This document shows positions 1-13,428 of a stretch of 64,000 nucleotides of DNA, in pieces (positions within the stretch are counted from its first letter, which is position 1; every line of letters begins with the position of its first letter). Source of the stretch: Varroa destructor (lineage: Eukaryota; Arthropoda; Arachnida; Mesostigmata; Varroidae); the NCBI RefSeq assembly GCF_002443255.2, contig NW_019211455.1:56858671-56922670 (forward strand). Direction: 5' to 3'. A program made the position numbers and the translations under genes. The notes below the pieces were generated by a model. That model searched no databases. It was not told where the DNA came from and was given only the letters and a program-made list of their open reading frames with translations.

Positions 1-1038
1 GTAACCTATCGACATCTATATTCGAGCTATCCGCGCTCTGTTATATTATGATCAAAGCACTATTATGTTGGCCTGTACTACTGTCCTGCATACGCTACAG
101 CAAGGCGTTTGCACCTTTTTCGGCGCCGTATTTCCCTCTGTTTGCGAAGTGTTTATTTTTTTCTTCGATGTTTCGCACCACCTCTGTCAGCCTTTCAGGG
201 CTAGCCTTCTTCGCCGATTCAAACTGCATCTATTACCCATCCTTTTCGAGTTACTTCGTTCTCTTGTTGGACAGGAATACGTCGCCTACGAGAACTCAGC
301 CGAGGTGCATAGTATAGGCAGACTGCGGTGCCGTGGGCATGCATCCATCTGCTTTCATTGAGCGTCATTGTTGCTTTTGTTGTCGGGCCTGATTGGCTGG
401 CTAGTTCGCTCACAGCGGAACTTAACGGAAAATATAATTTGACAAAGGTGCGACACATCAGGTGTTTACTTTGTAAAATTTTCCAAATTAATTTATTTGT
501 TATTGTCGGCAACCGGCCGGACGGTACTATAAGCATCAACAAATCTCGGTCCACTTCGGCCATAACGTAATGCGACTGCAAACGATGATGCCCTATGACT
601 ATGAAGTGTTGTAGCACAATAAGAGCAACTTATTATGATAACATTGTTGATTATTATTAGTGACTCTAATAACATTAATACGAGAGGAAAGTGTGCAGGG
701 AACCAGCGCTAGGTGATAGCTTGCTGTACAAATGTACACCCAAATGTAACATGCGGTGCCACTAGAAGGGCGGTGCTATTCAATAGTTGGCTGTGGTAGT
801 GGTCGCAAAAGCTTCGCCGTAGAATTTGCGTAGAACAGGAACGCTTCTGTTTTAGGTAAATGGGAGCAGGTGAACGGTGTCAGAAAACTAATATCGGATG
901 ATGAAATAATCAGACCTGTACATGAGGTAGGGTCATCGCTGCAATGTTTTGTGTACAGTAAATACCTCATTTTGTTCGTACGTATGTGAAACTTCGTAAA
1001 TTGTCTTGGGCATTCGTTTGGTAACAAACACTTCTATC

Positions 1039-1060
1039 TATATATATATATATATATATA
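1039..1060. repeat. (TA)11 microsatellite
   Basis: Eleven uninterrupted TA units. Confidence 0.95.
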
Positions 1061-3147
1061 GATTACTACTTGTCTTTCGTATCGACAATTCACTGTGTAA
1101 GCCTAACCGCACGAGCTTTGCAGTCTCATAGTACTAGGCACGGTCGGGTGCGCAGATATTTATGCCCAAATTCGGTTATTTATGGCCTGGTTGATTTATG
1201 TCAGACTGCCGACAAAACAACGGCATTGCCGATAGGATGACAAGACAATTGGCAAACCACTAGGTATTGCAAAAACTAAAGGAACTTTTTCGAGGGACTC
1301 AAGTATCTATCACCTAGAGGCAATTAATTATTTTCCATATAGTACAGAAACAGCGTGTAGATGAGTCTAGCTTGATAAAAACAACAGAATGTGCCTGATA
1401 ACGCAAACAGTTCCATCGGAATTAAATAGCTATCCGATTAAACGATATTCAACTACTAACTAATATCAGCCCCAAGGGTCCCTTGACGAGTACCCATTAC
1501 GGTTAGGTAGCGAGATGAAGCCCAATAGTATCTGCGTTATTTGTACGATTATGCATCGCTTTAGCTGCAACTCATCAGACTGGACTTTTCTAGCGGCTGC
1601 AGAGGCACACGAGGCGATTCACTATACAAGTGGAAGATAGGATGATAACACAGTGATATTCCCAGTGTTCCGACAGAATGTACGTTTAGCGCAGCGTTCT
1701 GTCACCACAACATGACTAAGAACGACCTGATCATATTGTTAAGTGTCAATCGGAAGGTAGCTTTTTGAGTCGTGTCAGGCTGTGATTTACTAAGGAAAGT
1801 TAATTTTAGCTCTCGACCTTCAAGATGCTGAGCCATCGAATAAACCTGAAAACCACACCTTAGCTGTCCATAAACAGGACAGATATTATGTTATCATCTT
1901 CAGGAGAATATGCTTATGATCAAAATGTTCATACAGGTGGGCTATATTTTCCCCGCTTCTCAGAACAGGTCTTTTTCTTCGTTTTCGAAATTATCTACTT
2001 CGGGGGTTTTTTAAAAATCAAGGCTAGTAGTTGAGAGAGTGACCGAGGTCAGTAGAAATGACATCTTCTGCAATTGGTGTCAATATTCATTCTACAGCTG
2101 GAGACTGATTCTTGTGTAGAAATGATCCGTTCTTTGTCGTGTAGAAAAACATGTGAATGCGGTTACTGACAAATATACACGTCATGGGCTTCACCTGCGT
2201 AGAGATGGGACTTCTCTCGGATCCCAAGTTACGCCGGTGAAGTATTGACATCTAACTCCTATCTTAAAACATGCACCATAGCTTAAAGATCAGCTGATAT
2301 CTTTCCGGACTTAGATGTACGATCTCATCTTGATCAGCGCTAAAAAGGCTCGATGCTGGGCAGAAATTGAGTGGAATATGTTTTTAAAAATATTATTGCG
2401 GGTTTCATCAAAATCCCTGGCGGAAAGGCAAAGTTTTTTCTTCTAACGTAAACGATTCAATTTACAAATGCTGAAGAAACAAACATATCGTGCTCTGAAC
2501 GATCGCGTATCAAGACTTGTTGCCAAATCGTCGACATGTGTTCCGAAACAGATAGCTCTGTGAAACAAGGCCATTCTGCAATAGTAAGCTTGACTCTGAC
2601 CTGGAAAGGAATACAGGAATTTCGCAAACGTACAAGACCAGGTCACAGAAGCGATGATTGAGAACTTTGCCAGCGTCAGAGGAGTAGCATCTCGTGATTA
2701 ATACTTCCATAGATCCTCAGCCAAGAAAGATTAATCCATCTTTTTTGGGAGCATTCTGTTAAAGTTGAGAAGAGCAGGAAACTCCGAACAGAATATGATT
2801 CGTACGTAGTGGCAGCACTGTACGGATCCACTTGGGCCGAAAATTTGAAATGGCCTAGTAGACGCCTTCACAAATTTTGAAAATGCCTCTCATGTAAGCG
2901 ATTTGTTTGCGATTGTGTTTTTTTGATCGAGCCTGTGCCTGAGTCGCTAACAGCAATTTCGAGCGTGTCCTACGACGGCAACCTACATCGGAGCTGAAAG
3001 ATTATCTTTTTTCCAAAATTACCGAAAAATATAACTTTACTTAGAAAAAAAAAACGGGTTATCACTTAACTATAGAAATAACAGTGTAATCCGATGTTCC
3101 ACTGTAGTAACAAACGAACGGGTTTTACTTTCAGTTAGCTGCTCGAA

Positions 3148-3172
3148 GCCTAGCCTAGCCTAGCCTAGCCTA
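3148..3172 (+). repeat. GCCTA pentanucleotide array
   Basis: Five exact tandem copies of GCCTA (CTAGG on the other strand). It differs by one base from the arthropod telomere unit TTAGG/CCTAA. Confidence 0.9.
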
Positions 3173-5560
3173 GACAACCGTTCAAGTAATTCCATTTTAA
3201 TGTCAGAAAAACACGTTTGTTATACTCTTACCACGGTTAATTTATGTTCAGCTAACTTTAAGTTATTATAAAACAAAGGCGTAAAGCCTGTTCAATTATA
3301 GTTTCTCAATCGAAGCCGCTGTTGTTATGCGGTCACAGATATTCGTAAGTGGTATCTATCAATATGGGGCCGGCGTTACGTTTATATCAATTCTCAGCTT
3401 TAGCAGTAAAGAGCATATCGGCTTTAGACGGAAAATCGCTCTATCATTGAAGTTCTGGTACCTACTCAAGTATAGGTCTCAAGCTTTAAAACACCCTATA
3501 TGTATATAATACACTGTAAACTAGTTCGATTCTAACAACAGCGAAAAATATTTGCCCAACGTACAATGAATATTTGTCTATGTCTTATTTTTTTTTTCTC
3601 TACCTGCTTGTTACGTTGAGTCGTTCAATGCTCTGGTTGTGTTGATGTTATCATTCTTGTTACAGTTTATCGTATAACAAACGTGGCTTTAGAAAAAAGC
3701 GAAGAAGTGCTGCTTATAATTCTGTCCCGCTGTTACTGCCGCAGTTTGAGCAGGTATACGAAGGATGTCCAATGATCAGACCGGCACCGTATCAGAACAG
3801 ATCGTGTTGGGTCGAAACCGACCCGGCCAAACCGGCTCCGTCCCACGATCAAAATAGAGATTTGTTCGCTTTTTTGAGAACGATACAAAATATAGAAATA
3901 GCCGTTGGTTTCCTCTTCTTCTTTTGCTTTGTACGCGCTACGGCCCGCACTATCAGACGCTATCACAGCGGACCCATTACACGCATCGATTGTAGCAGCA
4001 GAAATAACAGCGGACAAAGGTGGTTTGCCATCTTAGAGACCGGCCGCAACAATAATAACAGCAGAACAACAAAAGTGTTAGGCTATCGGCGGTAAAATTT
4101 GCCGGACTCAGTCGCTCGTTTCTGATAGGGTGCTAGCGTTGTTGTATAACGCATACTCGGATAATGGCGCATTCGAAGGGGTTACCGAATGTGGAGCAAT
4201 TCCGCTCGCTTTGGCATACTTACGTACGGACTGATTCGATCCGAAGAAAACGGGATTTTGCCTCTGTCCAAACAGGAAAGGGGTAGTAAACAAGAAACAA
4301 CGGAAAAAGTTAACGGAAAAGAACTGCTAATTTTTGACGCGATGCAGCTGTCGCCAGTGCAGCATGTCGACCTACGGGATTATTCATTGAAGGTCTAGTA
4401 AGTTGAACATTCTAAAACATGCAGAAAATTTTTTCTTTAAACACAACCAGGCAACGCTAATGGTAATAATTAATTAGGAAAAAGTTGTGCGATTACAAGC
4501 CATGTCTCACTAGCTTCGTGCATTGTTTTCCCTACCCAAAACATCAATTAATCAACCGCCATAAGAACAATCTAATTTTTAATAATGCACTTTCTCAAAA
4601 AAGGTAGGCAGGGCAAAACGATCCGTCATTTCAGTGCGATCTGCCGAGCGAGCACGCTTGATTAGTACGAAACGTAGATGGCAAGTACTTTCTGTGATAT
4701 ATCAAATGCACAAATCTCTACTGAAATACATATATCAATCTCTAAACAAAACCTAGCCAGAACGGTGACGTTACTCATGAACGTGATACGGATTTGAACA
4801 TCAGCGGGAACGGGTCCTTACATTTAACGAGATGAAGTTTTTTTCTCCTCGACAGCATTAGCAAATCGACTTTAACAGGACGAGGGGAAAACTAGACAGC
4901 GTTGGTCTGCAATACTACCTACCATATTGATATACCGAATTGTTTTGTACCATCAGTAGATTGTGAAGTCTTTCCAAATGCACGACTTCCGGCAAGCTCG
5001 TCGAACAGCTAGCTACCTGTGAGAAAGTTCCTTCAAGCGCAATATCATAAATGGACAGAAAGAGCAATGCGGTCACGCACATGGGGCTAACGTCGCGTCT
5101 ATCTATTGTAGGTAGCAATAGACGCCTTCGCAGTCACAAGCTGTTCTGCTGTCGATTCAGTCGTCGCGACTCGGTCCCACAGAACACCCGAATCGACAAT
5201 CAAATCGTAGGCAAACCCATGGACGGTGATGTTTTGTAAACTCTTGTCATAAGAATTGTCTTACACAAGTAACTCATCGAAATGTCTGTTGGTGCAAATC
5301 CGGCATTTGTCGACCCCGCTCCCGCGTCCCGCCTTCGGATAGTTAGTTCTAGGTCTACAGCTAATGTCCTAGTATCTGATCACGAGGCTAAACAATGTCA
5401 CTAATAGCTAGGAGATCGCTTCTGCTAGTGGCTAAGATGAACATCCCAAATCGTATATACGATTACGACTGTAGAATAGTCTAAGCATGGATTTATGTAT
5501 AGTGTATGAAGATCACAAAAACTACATACTCTTCGAACGAGATCCCGATAGTGGGCAGAA

Positions 5561-5827
5561 ATGATGGCGGACGAAAAACGTCTAATATCGCGCGAGAAAA
5601 CGTCAACTTGTACCGTCTACAGATGCAGTCATGAACTAGGAGACTTTGATAGGCTATGTTTCGTACGCAGTTTCTGTAGGATGGCACGACTTGTTTTAAT
5701 CGGCCTAACCACTGTGTTATATCTCTGGCTTATATTTTTAGCCGTACATGTAATTTTCGTCCTATACACGCTTGCATATAAACAGTTCGTCGAAACAATT
5801 TTTTTAGCTGATATTGCTACAAACTGA
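5561..5827 (+). CDS. Candidate small single-pass membrane protein
   Basis: Two consecutive ATGs (5561, 5564) start an 88-residue frame. A hydrophilic Cys-containing N-terminus (SREKTSTCTVYRCSHELGDF) is followed by a hydrophobic stretch of roughly 30 residues (LVLIGLTTVLYLWLIFLAVH onward) and a short tail. It could be an independent small protein, the first exon of a type II membrane protein, or chance. There is no family match that I can name. Confidence 0.22.
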   Translation: MMADEKRLISREKTSTCTVYRCSHELGDFDRLCFVRSFCRMARLVLIGLTTVLYLWLIFLAVHVIFVLYTLAYKQFVETIFLADIATN

Positions 5828-7457
5828 TAGCTGATATGCGTCATAAACATGTGGAGGGATCATTTCAACGTACGGCGGCAAAACGGGCTTATTTTTGCCT
5901 GCCCACTGACTGGCTCTCAATAGAAGAATGAATCGATAACATTCAGCGCGATTAGCAATGTAATATACTAGTTGGTACACAGACTTGGAGTGAGGTTCAT
6001 TGATTTTTTGGGTTTCTGAATGCCTCAGTGGCGCCCGCCCACAGCTCACTACGCTGCTTCTATTAAGTCATATAGAAAAAAACAGGACGGATGCGCACAA
6101 CTACTGTTCGATTTTACTCCTGACAGATTTGTCTGAAAAATTACTTTTTTTAATGATAGTACCTAACCTAAAAATTCAAAATTGAAAGTGCTAAATACAT
6201 TTCTAACACCGTAAGATAAAGTAGATGATGTAACTTAATTAGGTTGTAATCCTTTCATTGAAAATCGCGTGACAGCTTGCACGATCTCGCATATAAAAAA
6301 AAAAAAAAAAACTAGCTGCCGTTAGACCTACAACAGCTGCCAAAACCCTCCGAACCAGTAAATACGATCATATGTTTGGTTATTTTTTTTCTAGTTAACT
6401 TAAGACATACTTGATATTAGGCGATATCACTTATTTATCGGCTTTTTTGCTATTTGATATAGACAGATACATTTGCAGAGTCCTATCGCTTCCACACACC
6501 TAAACGGTCTAGTGACATGGTTTGAATAGGACCCTTTTGTTTTTTTCCTCAATTATGAGCGACATCGTTGTGCATACTCAAACGCCATAGTAATTGTTAT
6601 TTTTCCGGCGATACCGTGTCGCGTCAGAGCTCTCATTAAAATTATATAGAAAAGTACCACACGTTAGCCGTGTGTCGATTCGGCGTCACCGCTCTTCTGC
6701 TTAAAAGTTAGCCTAACTTTATTATTGTTAATTGCACAAATAAATTGTGTCAGTTTAGGCGGACGAGTTGGATTCCCGCAACATTAAACCCCTGTTTTTA
6801 GTAAGAATAACCGGTCTACCAATGATCGTCATAATCTTTTTTTCGAGCTGAGAATAGCTCAAATTAGCACCAGATTCACTCAAAATTCGGTCGTTAATGT
6901 TAGTATATTCTACTTAAAGTAGGATAAGCTCTAAGCCGCTTTCTGTACGTCGCTTGTTGAAAAATGTTGCTTTAGGGCTTGTTAGCATTTGAAGACATCA
7001 GTAATGCATTTCTGTCATCCTACATAAAATTTCTGTAGGAACTAAGTAATAGATAAGTTTCGTTTCCCACGAGGCCGAAAGTCCCGGCTTCGTAAGCACC
7101 ACTTTTCAGCACTAATTAGAATTTATAAAATCAGTGTGGCAATTAAGTTGAGGTCAACTATGCGTCTCGAAAGGAAAATAGCTCCTCGTAGGACTAAATC
7201 GTACTTGCCCTACAGATGGTTTCGAAGGAACGTATTATTTTAGTAAACCGCTTATATAAACCAAAACGCTGTACCTATATTAGGCAGAGCGGTGCATTGC
7301 AAACAACTTCTCGAGTCCCTTGTTTTCGTTTCATTTCAAATATGTATGTCGTCTGTGTATTCGGCCTTTTAGACATTACGTTCTACCCCATTCGCCAGTC
7401 CCTAGGCATATCTTAGCCCCGTCCTGGATTTGCCATTCCATTTGCGCATAATTTGTA

Positions 7458-7576
7458 ATGGAAGGTTCAACACAACAAGGTAGAGAATACGTCGGCGGCG
7501 CAAATCGCTGCGGATTTGTCAACTGTGACCAAAAATCTGGTTTGGATTCCGGCGCATGGTCGTCCGAACCTCCCAG
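7458..7576 (+). CDS. Candidate first coding exon
   Basis: ATG at 7458 with an in-frame TAA just upstream; the frame begins MEGSTQQGREYVGGANRCGF and runs to a strong donor, CCCAG|gtacgt, in phase 2. The composition (Gly/Ser, hydrophilic) is coding-like. A phase-compatible continuation is the frame at 9443-9615, but one in three random exons would also fit. No family recognised. Confidence 0.28.
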
Positions 7577-8658
7577 GTACGTTCTACAATTATTAGACGG
7601 TAACTAGCAGTAAGTGGGCATATCGAAGCGACCGATAAGCCCAAGTGTATGGGTGAGCTTTCAGCTGGGGCTACATTGATCAGTGATAAAGCTATCGGCT
7701 TCCAAACTCTAACTAAGCACTGTTCTTGAATATTAGTCGCATGGGTTTTATGGCATCCTGGTCCCGCAAATTTATATCTCTATATCGTTACTTGAACTAG
7801 ATTACTTCGGTCAAAAAGATAAGGAAATATATTTATCGTACCAGAATCGCTTGACGATCATGCCTATACATCGACTTGCCGTTGACAGGAACAGCCGAAG
7901 GTGAAACAGCCATCTTACTTACCAATTATCGCGCACTGCTTTCTTTGTTTAGTTATAACAACAATAACATCTCTTTCTGAATTCGTGAATTAAACACGCA
8001 AATATCAGATATCATTGTTCTGCGGAGAATCGGCACAATTTTTACGCGTACACAGCCTCGGAAATCAATTGAACACCGTATATCGTTTTTAGTAGCGTAG
8101 GACGCTTCCTATTTTTAACAGCACTCACAGCGGCTCCTCACTTTCTTCTGACAATCACACTTCAGACTTCAGCACTGACACTATAACTTGACGCTCTCAA
8201 TCGATGCACTTCAAAAGCTTCACCCGCAGCAACATATTTTATAAACGGCCCCGAGCCCGCCTTTTTTTCTTTCACTTAGGTAAGATCTGTTGGTAACGCT
8301 TTGTCGTCTGTGTAGTTGTATTCTATTGAAACTGTATACAGTCGCGTACAGGTGCTGCAAAGTTACCGTTTCAATCACGACTGACTGCCCGTCACGCCGC
8401 TGTCGTTTCAGACGGTAGGAAACCAGAAATCGCGCCGTACGTTCTCAGAGTTTAAAGACAACAAACTACTAGTGTACCCTTTGCGTTCCATGGACTAGAA
8501 ACCGTGTTTTGCACTTAGGTGCCACAGTCAACAATTGTTTTGGTCCGAGCAGAGCAGAACTCGATGAACCAGCCTGAATGGACTGCAGTTGGGTTTGTTA
8601 CCGGCCGTTGTGCACGACGATGATTATTCCGGTATTTTACATGACGAATGAGCGGACA

Positions 8659-8715
8659 GTGGCGGCGGCGGCGGCGACGGTGGCGGTGGCGGTGGCGGTG
8701 GCGGCGGCGGCGGCG
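8659..8715 (+). repeat. CGG/GGT trinucleotide tract
   Basis: Runs of GGCGGC and GGTGGC for nearly 60 bases inside a GC-rich island (about 8570-9130). It gives poly-Ala/Val frames on + and poly-Pro on -, which I treat as repeat shadows. The G-triplet pattern on the + strand could form quadruplexes. Confidence 0.85.
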
Positions 8716-8974
8716 GCAGCACGAGTAGGCCTATTGTCGCGTCGCATGCGTTTCTTGTTAGAGTTCCGGACAGATATGCATGCGGGCCGGGAGACAGTAC
8801 TATGCTGCACCGTTGTGATGGTCGCTGGCCTTTGTGTAGCAGCAACATGCCGTGCGGCTCGCTGCTCTGCGCTCGACTCCACTCACGGGTGTTCCACTCA
8901 CTGCGGCTCTTTCACCTGACGTCGGCCAGGGGGCGCTGGCGTAGGTGGTGGTGAGTGGCGGCAGCCGTGTGTCC

Positions 8975-9127
8975 ATGTCCCTGGCCGTGAGCAGAAAGCT
9001 CCCCGCCGACGCAAACGTAACGGCAGCAGTTGCAGCGGGAAAAGGAACTGTCCCGACTCCAGCAGAAGAAGACGACGACGATTTCTACCGATGGGTAGAT
9101 GAAATAGAATTGCGCGTGAAGCTATGA
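8975..9127 (+). CDS. Candidate 50-residue acidic small ORF
   Basis: ATG at 8975 in a GC-rich island. It starts MSLAVSRKLPADANV, passes through an Ala/Gly-rich part and ends in an acidic run (AEEDDDDFYRWVDEIELRVKL is 21 residues; its core is EEDDDDFYRWVDEIE) before TGA. A possible donor GATGG|gtagat inside would remove the last residues. The frame may be part of a first exon or of a leader. No family recognised. Confidence 0.2.
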   Translation: MSLAVSRKLPADANVTAAVAAGKGTVPTPAEEDDDDFYRWVDEIELRVKL

Positions 9128-9442
9128 GCATACCAGAACTACTATTACGGTCTTTTATTTAAGCTATAATCGACTACGACTCTTATAGCGGCAAAGGGGA
9201 ACTGAACATCGAAGCTTCACCGACCGTGCCACTGGATACGAGCGAATAACGCTGTGGAACATGAAAATGGCTTCAGTCGCATGACTATTATTAAAGGCAC
9301 CGTTACAGTCTCTGTAATAGTACTTGTAATAGCACCGCCAGTGGCGTTGTTGCTGAGTCAGCTGCTGGCGGTAGAACCTTACTGACCGTCCGACTCGATG
9401 TTATCTACTGTCGTTGTCCTTGCGGCCGCCTGGTGCTTGCAG

Positions 9443-9635
9443 TTCCCTGCGGAACGGAAAGCTAGAGCAGAAGCACAAACGGAATTGGAAAGAAAACAGG
9501 AAAGCAGCGAATAGACACCGAAAAGCGACAGCCACCGAAGCAGCAGTAAAAACCGGTAGCAATAGCAGCACCGAAATGGCATTAGTAATGCGAACTGCGG
9601 TAGAATTCGACTATGGTAAAATTAGAATGAAATAG
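9443..9635 (+). CDS. Candidate Lys/Arg/Ala-rich exon
   Basis: Follows acceptor tggtgcttgcag. The frame SLRNGKLEQKHKRNWKENRK continues with Ala/Thr/Ser-rich sequence to either a donor at CTATG|gtaaaa (9615) or a TAG at 9633-9635. Another frame over the same acceptor encodes MLSTVVVLAAAWCLQF, a signal-like start, and ends at a TAG. The frame choice is therefore undecided. Confidence 0.18.
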
Positions 9636-10732
9636 CTATGAAAAATTACATGCTGAAGGTTCAATAAGGTATCACCTACAAGGAAACGAGCTGCTTCTAT
9701 ATGTAGAAAAATACGCAAGGGATCGTGAAAGTAGCTATCAGTAACACTGGGGGTAGGAAAAAGGCTGTTCCATTTAATTCCGCTGTATTCGATATTAACG
9801 CTGCTAAACTATGATGTTTCGTACAAAAGAGAACGTCTTGCGTTGTAGTTGCAAAAGCAAATCTAAACTGCTAACAATTTCAAAGGTCCATCTAAAATAG
9901 AGGTTTTTCATTTTTAAGTGGCCTAGAGTGCCTTGCAGGTTACGACTCTGGGGTATCTTGGACACTGCTAAGGGCCGTGCTTGGCGTTCGAACTGAATAG
10001 GGACAAAATACATGTAGTTTCTTTCTGAATCAGGACAGGAACAGGTATTTGGAGGAAAATTAGTTGAATGCGCTGACAAGGACATCCTTTGTGGACCTGC
10101 TTATTCGACGAATCTGCCGTCTGCTTCGATCATTTTCGAAAATTCCTTGTCCGAACTTGCGAGTAACCTTTCGATCGTCGTTGCACGCAAAACGACATTG
10201 GCACGAGCATACTCACTAACGTTCCGCCAAAACAAATTAGACATAAAAAGTCGAGCAGATTTTTATTTTGGATGATAGTGGATCTAAAAGATATCATACG
10301 TTCAAAAGCCGAAACAGCATGAAACATGGAAAAAAGCGCTGAAAGCTGAAAACAATTAACAGCCTGGGCTTCTTTTAGATAATCCGATTAGCGATAGTTA
10401 ATCTCCAATCGAAATAGATAGCTTATATACGCATGAAGAGTTCGGGATCACCATGAGATTATTGATCAATTTACGAGCTCCTTTAGAGCATGCTAACGTT
10501 TTACTTTGACCCGTTCAGACTCTTCGAAACTTCCCTGGAGACTGGCAACATACACCGTCGATTTCATGCGTTGAAACAAAAAATTGCTTTTCCTGACTAA
10601 CACAATCCCATTTCCGTAAGTTGATAATTTGTATCTATTTGGCCAATAGATTTTTGGGTACTTTGAAGTTGTGTCACCAGGTCGAAAAGCCTTAATATTA
10701 CGTTTTACCTTTATGTTTCGAGCTTTACGTTC

Positions 10733-10825
10733 GGTAACGCTGTTAGGCATTGGATTTCGGCACGAAACAAAGTCTGTCTGTGTCCGGGTTCGAACCTAGA
10801 CCATAGCGTAGGATCGATTAGGACG
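10733..10825 (-). repeat. tRNA-like dispersed repeat, copy 1
   Basis: Contains AGGTTCGAACCC (minus strand, 10786-10797), a match to the tRNA/SINE B box GGTTCGAANCC. Flanking sequence matches the 37.9-kb copy from GGTAACGC-GTTAGGCA on one side to CGT...TTAGG on the other. It does not fold as an intact tRNA: the T-stem is mismatched and no acceptor stem was found. Confidence 0.55.
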
Positions 10826-12989
10826 TAACATTATCTCGAAAATACATTATTATCCACTAGGATATCACGCGGGGGTCGTTTCATCCTTGTCACGTGATCT
10901 AGAATTGATGTTCATCCTAAGAATCTGTTTGCAACAAGCAACTTCTAACAACGTACGACTGATACAGGTCCACTATGCTACAGCTGAAATACAACGAAGC
11001 ACAGCGAAATCGTACCGTCGGTTCGAATTTTGTCAAAGTTCACAGTTACGTATTATAGATACTAGCGCGGTGGGTTAAACGATTTGATTTTTCATTGAAC
11101 GAGGCCATAAGTGGCTCCTTCGAGTCTCGTCAACGACACACAAATGCTGAAAGGAGCTTAGTCTAAAAAATATATAAATACGATACATTTTCTATATTGC
11201 GTAGTAATCTAAGCTGATTAATTTTCGACAATATTTGTATTATAAGTGAAAGTGCGTCCACATGTGTTAAATTGTTTTAAAAATGCTTAAAAAAAAATAG
11301 AGGAATGCATATATTATTAATTATAGTTTATTTATTATGACTAAAATAGCGCGCCATCGTTTTTAAGTTGAGCTAAGTGAAGTGTGAAGTGGTGACGACG
11401 ACCTTAAAGCAGATGCGTTCTAAGCGGCAGCTGCTTTATCGTAACTGGACGAGTCAACCTAGTTAGCACTAAATAGTACGCCGAGGTACGCGTTCGTTCA
11501 CAAAAACGTTAGGTCGTTGAGGTTTTTCGTACTGTTATTATTAATTTGTGCTGATCGTGAGTAAGACAACTACCTAGCAGACAATCGAAAGAGCATGCTT
11601 TCCATTTGATAAAGGCCCAAAGGATTAGCAATACTTTGCAACATAAGTAGTTGCAAAGGTATGCTGCTCTGTCATCAAAAAGTTGTAAACAGCTTAATTC
11701 AGTTTTTATCTATGCTTAACACAATGCACAGGGGTGGATACCAACCTAATTTCATACTCCCTGCGATTCATGAGGAAGTTTTTTGTATTTCAAGTTTTTC
11801 GTTCAATGCGCTTAATTTGCTTTCCCGTATAATGAGTCGTAAGCGGTTTTTGTCCGTTTCAACACTCGAAACGTTTGTATTCCTTAAATAAGGCCACTGA
11901 CAGGTTTAAACAAACCGCGCGCGGCGCCCCCAAAAGCTCCGGATATACCCACCGCTGAAATAAAGGACTGCTTTTGTGACAAAGTGTAAGGCAAATACGT
12001 CATTTTCTCTTGATGTAATAAAACTTTGATAGCATCTGAATCATGATGCCGTCAGGACGTCTAAAGGAATGATTCTGCATGCAACATGTGTGCCGTCTAG
12101 CAATGCTTACAGACCGCTTTACATGTTTACCAGTTATTTAGACCGGTTGGGTATTATCTATATTTAGGAACAGAAATTTCTGTTTTTTTTTTTTTTACTT
12201 TACTGTATAGGAGCATCACGCTTGTTACGGATCTTCAATAACTATATAATAGTACATTTTTTATGAGGCCCTTCTCTGTTGTAGATAAAATTTTGGCCGG
12301 GTTTGGTGTAACTTGCACTCAAAATGCGTTCGCCGCTCTAAGGTCGTTAGCTAACTTGAATTCATAGACAAAGAACATTCACGAAAATAAGTGCGACGCG
12401 CATGGGCCATAAGCAGCGATGACAAGGGTAAATCATTTACAGAAAAAAAGACTGCCACATGAACAGCGTTCTCAAGGGGCCTTGACAAGCTCGAGTATGA
12501 GTCACGGAACACTCAGTGCTAATTAAAAGAACGACAACTGCGCAACTTGAATACGTAAAAGTTGCCCTCCTAATGAAGTTATTGTCGTCGTGTCAACGCT
12601 TGCTGCGAGTGCCTACGAACAATGTTAGCGTCAACGCAGGGAGAACAATTATGCATATAGCAAACGCTTAATCCTGTTTTGCCCTTACACCGGAAATACG
12701 CCAGTGGCCTAGTAGTTGAGGCCTACCGGTTCTGTCGTATAACTTTTCTAAACCAGAATTGCTTCACGAACAGTTCGGTTGAGCTGCTTGACAATATCAG
12801 TTTTCGTTTACCTTCTGTTTGTTGGAAGCTGGCCAATTAAGTTAACAGTGAGATTGGCGTCGCAGTTCACAACGTTTAAAGGAAAACGCAATTCTAAATG
12901 TGTATTCGAGGTAGGAACTTATGATGATTAAGACAGGCTAGAGAAAGGCACATTTTCTTATATTTACCTGCATTTAGAGTACTGAAGTG

Positions 12990-13045
12990 GGGGGCCCGAG
13001 TAGCACAGAACGGTTGGGTCTTGTACGGCCGATTGGGCACTTCAC
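12990..13045 (+). repeat. Possible SINE head with A-box
   Basis: GCCCGAGTAGCACAGAACGG resembles a tRNA 5' half with A box (TAGCNNAGNNGG). No B box follows at the expected distance. A similar fragment, GTGGCCTAGTAGTTGAGG, lies near 12705. Confidence 0.25.
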
Positions 13046-13428
13046 GGTGTAGCAAAATTTCAGACATGTACCGAAATGGTTGATAGGTGCTTTTTCTGAT
13101 TTATTAACTCACCTCATAACTTGAAGTTTTGACTCTAAGAGAGATATATATGAATATACTTTGACGCATATATGAGTCGCAAGCATAAGCTTTAAAAATA
13201 CAAATTTATGAGCTTTGAATTAAAAGCGAAAACATATTTATATCATTCTATAAATGTTATGCTTACATATTAATCCTTTTTGTTAAGCGGATCGTTTGGT
13301 ACATGTCACAAGGTCTCGTTGAATGTTTCAAACGAACATTTATACATCGTAAAATTGCGTGCCTCGTCTGCGTCGAAACATAGCTAATTTTCATGAAATT
13401 TTTATCTTGTTAATTTCCATAATATACA

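Larger units (their letters stand above)
1..5560. other. No convincing gene
   Basis: AT-rich sequence with the TA and GCCTA arrays. Short frames at 3772-4398 and 4915-5239 are open on both strands and give no recognisable product. Confidence 0.5.
9636..13428. other. No convincing gene; tRNA-like repeats
   Basis: Only short frames, mostly minus strand at 9.8-10.75 kb, without splice support. Repeat copies at 10.73, 12.70 and 12.99 kb. Confidence 0.5.

Noticed and set aside
4915..5118. Minus frame starting like a signal peptide (MCVTALLFLSIYDIALEG) with a possible donor
   Set aside because: The + strand is also open, no second exon was found, and the donor is weak.
8578..8919. + strand frame with poly-Ala/Val and matching minus poly-Pro frames
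   Set aside because: Translation of the CGG/GGT repeat; composition comes from the repeat, not from a protein.
10733..10825. tRNA gene suggested by the GGTTCGAACCC core
   Set aside because: No acceptor stem, mismatched T-stem and no D-arm; treated as a SINE-like repeat.
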